From Kribbella sindirgiensis (GTDB lineage: Bacteria; Actinomycetota; Actinomycetes; Propionibacteriales; Kribbellaceae): DNA of 64,000 bases. The stretch is taken from NCBI RefSeq assembly GCF_004331435.1, contig NZ_SJKA01000025.1, positions 1 to 64,000 on the forward strand, read 5' to 3'. The position numbers and the translations under genes are program-made. The notes beneath the pieces are model-generated. The model saw nothing but the letters and a program-made list of their open reading frames with translations, ran no database searches and was not told the origin of the DNA. Shown here one piece after another: positions 60,726-64,000 of this stretch. The stretch's first letter is position 1; every line of letters starts with the position of its first letter.

Positions 60726-61927
60726 CGCGTCAAGCGGCGTACGGCGAGTTCGGCGAGGAGGGCGGCGCCGTCGGGGAGGACGGAGTCGTCGAAGTTCGCC
60801 AGCGGTGAGTGGTTGTCGGCGGCCGCGTCGGGGTCGGGGGAGGCGCAGGCGCTGAGGTTGAGGTAGACGCCGGGGACCTCCTGCAGGATGTAGGAGAAGT
60901 CCTCGGCGCCGCACCGCGGGTTGGGCCGTTCGCGGAAGCGGTCCGGGCCGAAGACGTCGACGATCGTCGCGCGTGCGAAGTCGTACTCCGCCTCGTCGTT
61001 GACCGTCACCGGGTACCCGACCTGGTACTCCGCCTCGACCTGGAGCCCGTGCGCCGCGGCGAGACTCTCGACTAGCTGGATCGACACCTCCTGGACCTTC
61101 GCCCGCGCCGCCTCGGAGAACGTCCGCACGGTCGCGTCGAAGAACGCGTCGTCCGGGATGATGTTCTCCTTGGTGCCGCCCGCGATTCGCCCGACCGTCA
61201 GCACCACCGGGTCGAACACGTCGAACTGCCGCGTGATCATCGTCTGCAACGCGGTCACGATCTCGCACAGCACCGGGATCGGGTCCTTCCCCCGGTACGG
61301 CGTGGAGCCGTGGGTACCCGCTCCGATGACGCGCACGTGCAACTGATCCGCCGCGGCCATGAACGACCCGGGCCGGCTGCTCCACATCCCCAACGGCTGC
61401 GACGACGACCCGACGTGCAACCCGTACGCCGCATCCGCCCGCCGGCCCGCGGCGTCGAGCACGCCTTCGCGGATCATGATCGGCGCGCCGCCGGACGTCT
61501 CCTCGCCCGGCTGGAACATGAACACGACGTCACCGGGCAGCTCGTCCTTCAGCGCGGACAGCACCTTCGCGGCACCGACGAGCCCCGCGACGTGCAGGTC
61601 GTGACCGCAGGCGTGCATCATCCCGGGATGCTGGGACGCGAACGGCACGGCGGTCCGCTCGGTGACGGGCAGTGCGTCCATGTCACCGCGCAGCAGTACG
61701 ACGGGGCCTGGGCCGGCGCCGCCCCGCAGCACGGCGGTCACGGACGACAGCTCCTTGCCGAGGGTGATCTCGAGCGGTAGTCCCTCGAGCGCGTCCAGGA
61801 TCAGCTGCTGCGTCTTCGGCAGGTCGAGGTCGTACTCCGGGACCTGATGCAGCGCCCGGCGCAGGGCGACGATCTCTTCACGAAACAACTCTGCCAACTG
61901 CCGCGTCCGCACGCCGTCGGCGCTCAT
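60722..61927 (-). CDS. M20-family amidohydrolase (peptidase M20D)
   Basis: A 401-residue metalloamidase of the HipO/ILR1-like subgroup: RRALHQVPEYD, GDMDALPVTE, HACGHDLH with the metal-bridging residues, FQPGEETSGGAPIMI with the catalytic Glu pair, and the lid-domain HGSTPYRGKDPI. It splits N-acyl or N-carbamoyl amino acids in the cytoplasm. Its start overlaps the exonuclease stop by 4 bases (ATGA), so the pair is translationally coupled although the functions look unrelated. Confidence 0.93.
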   Translation of the reverse strand: MSADGVRTRQLAELFREEIVALRRALHQVPEYDLDLPKTQQLILDALEGLPLEITLGKELSSVTAVLRGGAGPGPVVLLRGDMDALPVTERTAVPFASQHPGMMHACGHDLHVAGLVGAAKVLSALKDELPGDVVFMFQPGEETSGGAPIMIREGVLDAAGRRADAAYGLHVGSSSQPLGMWSSRPGSFMAAADQLHVRVIGAGTHGSTPYRGKDPIPVLCEIVTALQTMITRQFDVFDPVVLTVGRIAGGTKENIIPDDAFFDATVRTFSEAARAKVQEVSIQLVESLAAAHGLQVEAEYQVGYPVTVNDEAEYDFARATIVDVFGPDRFRERPNPRCGAEDFSYILQEVPGVYLNLSACASPDPDAAADNHSPLANFDDSVLPDGAALLAELAVRRLTR

Positions 61928-62877
61928 GCCTTCGGGCCCAGGTCGAGGGCTGCCATCACGCGTTGGGCGCTGCTGCCGAGCTCGAGCAGTTCGACGAGGT
62001 CCAGCCAGCGTTCCGGGTCCTTGATCGCGCGCGGCAGCGTCGCGTCGTACGTCCCGACCGGCGCGTCCTTCGCCACCGCGACCACCTTCGGAGCGACGTC
62101 GAGGTAGTCGGCCGCCGCCACGATCTTCTTCTTCACCCCGGGCGCCATCGGTGTACTCGGGTCGGCCGCCGCGGCGCGGATCGCGTCCAGGTCGCCGTAC
62201 GCCGTGACCAGCGAGGCGGCCGTCTTCTCGCCGACACCCTTGACGCCGGGCAGCCCGTCGGACGCGTCACCACGCAGCGTCGCGAAGTCGGCGTACCGCT
62301 GGGCCGGGACCTCGTACTTCGCGAGCAGCGCCTTCTCGTCGTACACCTCGGCCCGGCCGACGCCGCGGGCGGCCGTGTAGACGACCCGGATGCCGCGGCT
62401 GTCGTCGATCAGCTGGAACAGGTCCCGGTCCCCGGTAACCACATCGACCGGCATCGTCGCCTGGTGCGACAGCGTGCCGATCACGTCGTCCGCCTCGTGG
62501 TCGGGGGCGCCGACGACGGTGATGCCGATCGCCTCCAGGCAGGCCCGGATGTACGGGATCTGCACCTCCAGGCGGTCCGGCACGTCCTCGACCTGCTCGC
62601 CCTTCGCCGACACGAACTCGACCCGCTGCGCCTTGTACGACGGAATCAGCGCCACCCGCCACGACGGCCGCCAGTTGTCGTCCCAGCACGCCACCAGATG
62701 GGTCGGCCGGTGGTTCTCGGCCAGCCGGGCGATGAAGTCGAGCAGCCCGCGGATCGCGTTGGTCGGCGTACCGTCGGCCGCCTTCATCGTGTCCGGCACG
62801 CCGAAGAAGGCCCGAAAGTAGAGCGATGCGGTGTCGAGCAGCATCAGCCGCTGTGTCCCTGGAACTGTCTCAGCCAT
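61924..62877 (-). CDS. 5'-3' exonuclease (PolI N-terminal/FEN-like)
   Basis: A 317-residue stand-alone flap nuclease: LMLLDTASLYFRAFFGVPD with the first metal Asp, CWDDNWRPSWRVALIPSYKA, the Asp/Glu cluster in DHEADDVIGTL and VTGDRDLFQLIDD, and the helix-hairpin-helix in LPGVKGVGEKTAASLVTAYG. It removes 5' flaps in replication or repair alongside DNA polymerase I. Common in actinobacteria. First in a two-gene operon with the amidohydrolase. Confidence 0.93.
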   Translation of the reverse strand: MAETVPGTQRLMLLDTASLYFRAFFGVPDTMKAADGTPTNAIRGLLDFIARLAENHRPTHLVACWDDNWRPSWRVALIPSYKAQRVEFVSAKGEQVEDVPDRLEVQIPYIRACLEAIGITVVGAPDHEADDVIGTLSHQATMPVDVVTGDRDLFQLIDDSRGIRVVYTAARGVGRAEVYDEKALLAKYEVPAQRYADFATLRGDASDGLPGVKGVGEKTAASLVTAYGDLDAIRAAAADPSTPMAPGVKKKIVAAADYLDVAPKVVAVAKDAPVGTYDATLPRAIKDPERWLDLVELLELGSSAQRVMAALDLGPKA

Positions 62878-62911
62878 AGGGAGATGCTTTCATGCCCGGC
62901 GGTCCCGGCAG

Positions 62912-62917
62912 TAGGGT
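62912..62917 (+). promoter_or_regulatory. Putative leaderless -10 box (TAGGGT) for the Lrp gene
   Basis: TAGGGT ends 7 bases before ATG 62925, the same arrangement as at 13570 and 24244. Confidence 0.5.
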
Positions 62918-62924
62918 CTCCAGG

Positions 62925-63365
62925 ATGGAGGACCTGGACCGCAAGATCGTCGGGCTGCTCGCTTCCGACGGCAGGATGAGCTTCACCGACCTGGGCAAGG
63001 CGACCGGCCTGTCCACGTCGGCCGTACATCAGCGGGTGAAGCGCCTCGAGCAGCGCGGGATCATCCAGGGGTACGCGGCCACGGTCGATCACACCGCGCT
63101 GGACCTGCCGCTGACCGCGCTGATCTCGATCCGGCCGATCGACCCGTCCCAGCCGGACGACTCGCCGGAGCGGCTCCGGGAGGTCCCGGAGATCGAATCC
63201 TGCTACTCGGTCGCCGGCGACTCCAGCTACGTCCTCGTCGTCCGGGTCGCCTCACCGGCCGCCTTGGAGAACCTCCTGGCCGTGATCCGGGCGCGCGCGA
63301 ACGTCTCCACGACCACGACGATCGTGCTGAGCACGCCGTACGAGCGCCGTCCTCCGGCGCTGTGA
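62925..63365 (+). CDS. Lrp/AsnC-family transcriptional regulator
   Basis: A 146-residue Lrp/AsnC protein: HTH LDRKIVGLLASDGRMSFTDL, then KATGLSTSAVHQRVKRLEQR, followed by the RAM ligand domain (YSVAGDSSYVLVVRVASPAA, NVSTTTTIVLSTPYE). It should form octamers and sense an amino acid. ATG 62925 fits the domain and a TAGGGT -10 box. It overlaps the downstream HAD gene by 4 bases (GTGA) and is divergent from the exonuclease gene. Confidence 0.93.
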   Translation: MEDLDRKIVGLLASDGRMSFTDLGKATGLSTSAVHQRVKRLEQRGIIQGYAATVDHTALDLPLTALISIRPIDPSQPDDSPERLREVPEIESCYSVAGDSSYVLVVRVASPAALENLLAVIRARANVSTTTTIVLSTPYERRPPAL

Positions 63366-64000
63366 GGGTCCTGCTCAGCGACCTGTTCAGCACGCTGATC
63401 TCGGGCGGTGACGACGAGCGGGACGTGGTCAACGCACGGATGGGCGCGGCGCTCGGGGTCGACGCCGCGGCATTCCAGGCGGCGTTCGACGCATCGTCGT
63501 ACGAGCGGTTCATCGGCGCGTACGGCGATTTGCCGAGCACACTCCGCGTGATCGCCGAGCGGTGCGGTGGTACTCCGACCGACGAACAGGTGCAGGAGGC
63601 AACGGGCCTGCGCCGGGCACTCGCCCAACGGTTGCTCGGCCGGGCGCCCGCGGCGACCCTCGAGACCTTGGCAGCGTTCAAGGCAGCGGGCTGGCGGATC
63701 GGGCTGGTCAGCAACATCACCGCCGAAACCCAACTCCAATGGCCGACCAGCCCGCTCGCCCAGTACTTCGACGCGACGGCCTTCTCCGCCGAGGTAGGCG
63801 CCGCCAAACCCGAGCCCGCGATCTACCGCAGCGCCTGCACCGCCCTCGACGCCGACCCCACCGACTGCCTCTACGTAGGCGACGGCAACGACAACGAACT
63901 CCCAGCCGCCGCAGCCCTCGGCATGCACACCATCCGCACCACCGAACACGCCAACAGCGACCCGACCTGGGCCGGCCCAACAATCACGACGTACGCCGAC
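63362..64000 (+). CDS. HAD-family protein, truncated by the window edge
   Basis: The frame runs open from GTG 63362 to the last base (213 codons). Motif I is LLSDLFSTL, with the nucleophilic Asp but Phe instead of the second Asp two residues on, as in haloacid dehalogenases rather than phosphatases. Motif II is GLVSNIT, the Lys is in GAAKPEPAIY, and the acidic motif is YVGDGNDNELPAA. The GTG overlaps the lrp stop (GTGA), so it is cotranscribed. Substrate unknown; the C-terminal end is outside the window. Confidence 0.88.
   Translation, partial: MRVLLSDLFSTLISGGDDERDVVNARMGAALGVDAAAFQAAFDASSYERFIGAYGDLPSTLRVIAERCGGTPTDEQVQEATGLRRALAQRLLGRAPAATLETLAAFKAAGWRIGLVSNITAETQLQWPTSPLAQYFDATAFSAEVGAAKPEPAIYRSACTALDADPTDCLYVGDGNDNELPAAAALGMHTIRTTEHANSDPTWAGPTITTYAD

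Noticed and set aside
1..64000. CRISPR arrays, rRNA, tRNA, insertion sequences, phage genes
   Set aside because: I saw no repeat-spacer pattern, conserved RNA sequence, transposase or terminal inverted repeats while reading both strands. Short RNA genes could still have been missed without a tool.

Overview
The window is a gene-dense, very GC-rich segment of an actinobacterial chromosome. Strong G/C bias at third codon positions, GTG and TTG starts, many 4-base ATGA/GTGA gene overlaps, TANNNT -10 boxes placed 6-7 bases before start codons, and gene content rich in SDR, TetR, MerR, WYL, LLM and M24 families suggest Propionibacteriales, most like Kribbella or Nocardioides. That taxonomic guess is inference. 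I see no rRNA, tRNA, CRISPR array, insertion sequence or prophage, and no gene-free stretch above 300 bases. Both ends cut a gene: an HNH endonuclease on the left and a HAD-family protein on the right.

Layout. 1-7.1 kb: HNH/13E12 protein, a divergent DinB-ankyrin/WYL-regulator pair, and the HrpA-type RNA helicase. 7.2-13.5 kb: a carboxylate module, with tctCBA plus a universal stress protein running left and IclR, CaiB-type CoA-transferase and a short citrate-synthase-fold lyase running right. 13.6-22.3 kb: LLM oxidoreductase, small membrane protein, acyl-CoA synthetase with an SDR, a MmyB-type regulator with an SDR, alpha/beta hydrolase, M24 peptidase and a GlxA-type regulator. 22.4-35.7 kb: MFS transporter, SoxR, RecQ-like helicase, sulfatase with an ArsR-SRPBCC regulator, GNAT, SDR with a double-MerR regulator, adenylate cyclase, M1 aminopeptidase, SpoU-type methylase and a double-GNAT protein. 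35.8-43.8 kb: FCD-type GntR regulator facing a six-gene dipeptide-type ABC importer operon that ends in a gamma-glutamyltransferase-family enzyme. 43.9-49.2 kb: GNAT with a possible leader peptide and hairpin, a DUF4232 lipoprotein, and a SWIM/SNF2 pair. 49.3-56.6 kb: a homodimer-type ABC exporter divergent from a TetR gene, then a second TetR leading a heterodimeric ABC exporter. 56.6-64 kb: an uncharacterised protein with a nucleoside hydrolase, CGNR regulator/MFS pair, M20 amidohydrolase with a 5'-3' exonuclease, and Lrp with a HAD protein.

The most informative signals are regulatory. Two 18-bp SoxR-like boxes occur: one directly upstream of soxR, and one inside a promoter with a 19-bp spacer that faces the ABC exporter at 49.3-51.2 kb. 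At least ten genes have a TANNNT hexamer ending 6-7 bases before the start codon, the hallmark of leaderless transcripts. A 21-codon ORF with a strong ribosome binding site sits inside a long dyad upstream of a GNAT gene. A 15-codon leaderless ORF overlaps the SpoU-type methylase start. Dyads sit at most divergent regulator/target junctions. All functional statements are read from sequence motifs; nothing was searched or computed.
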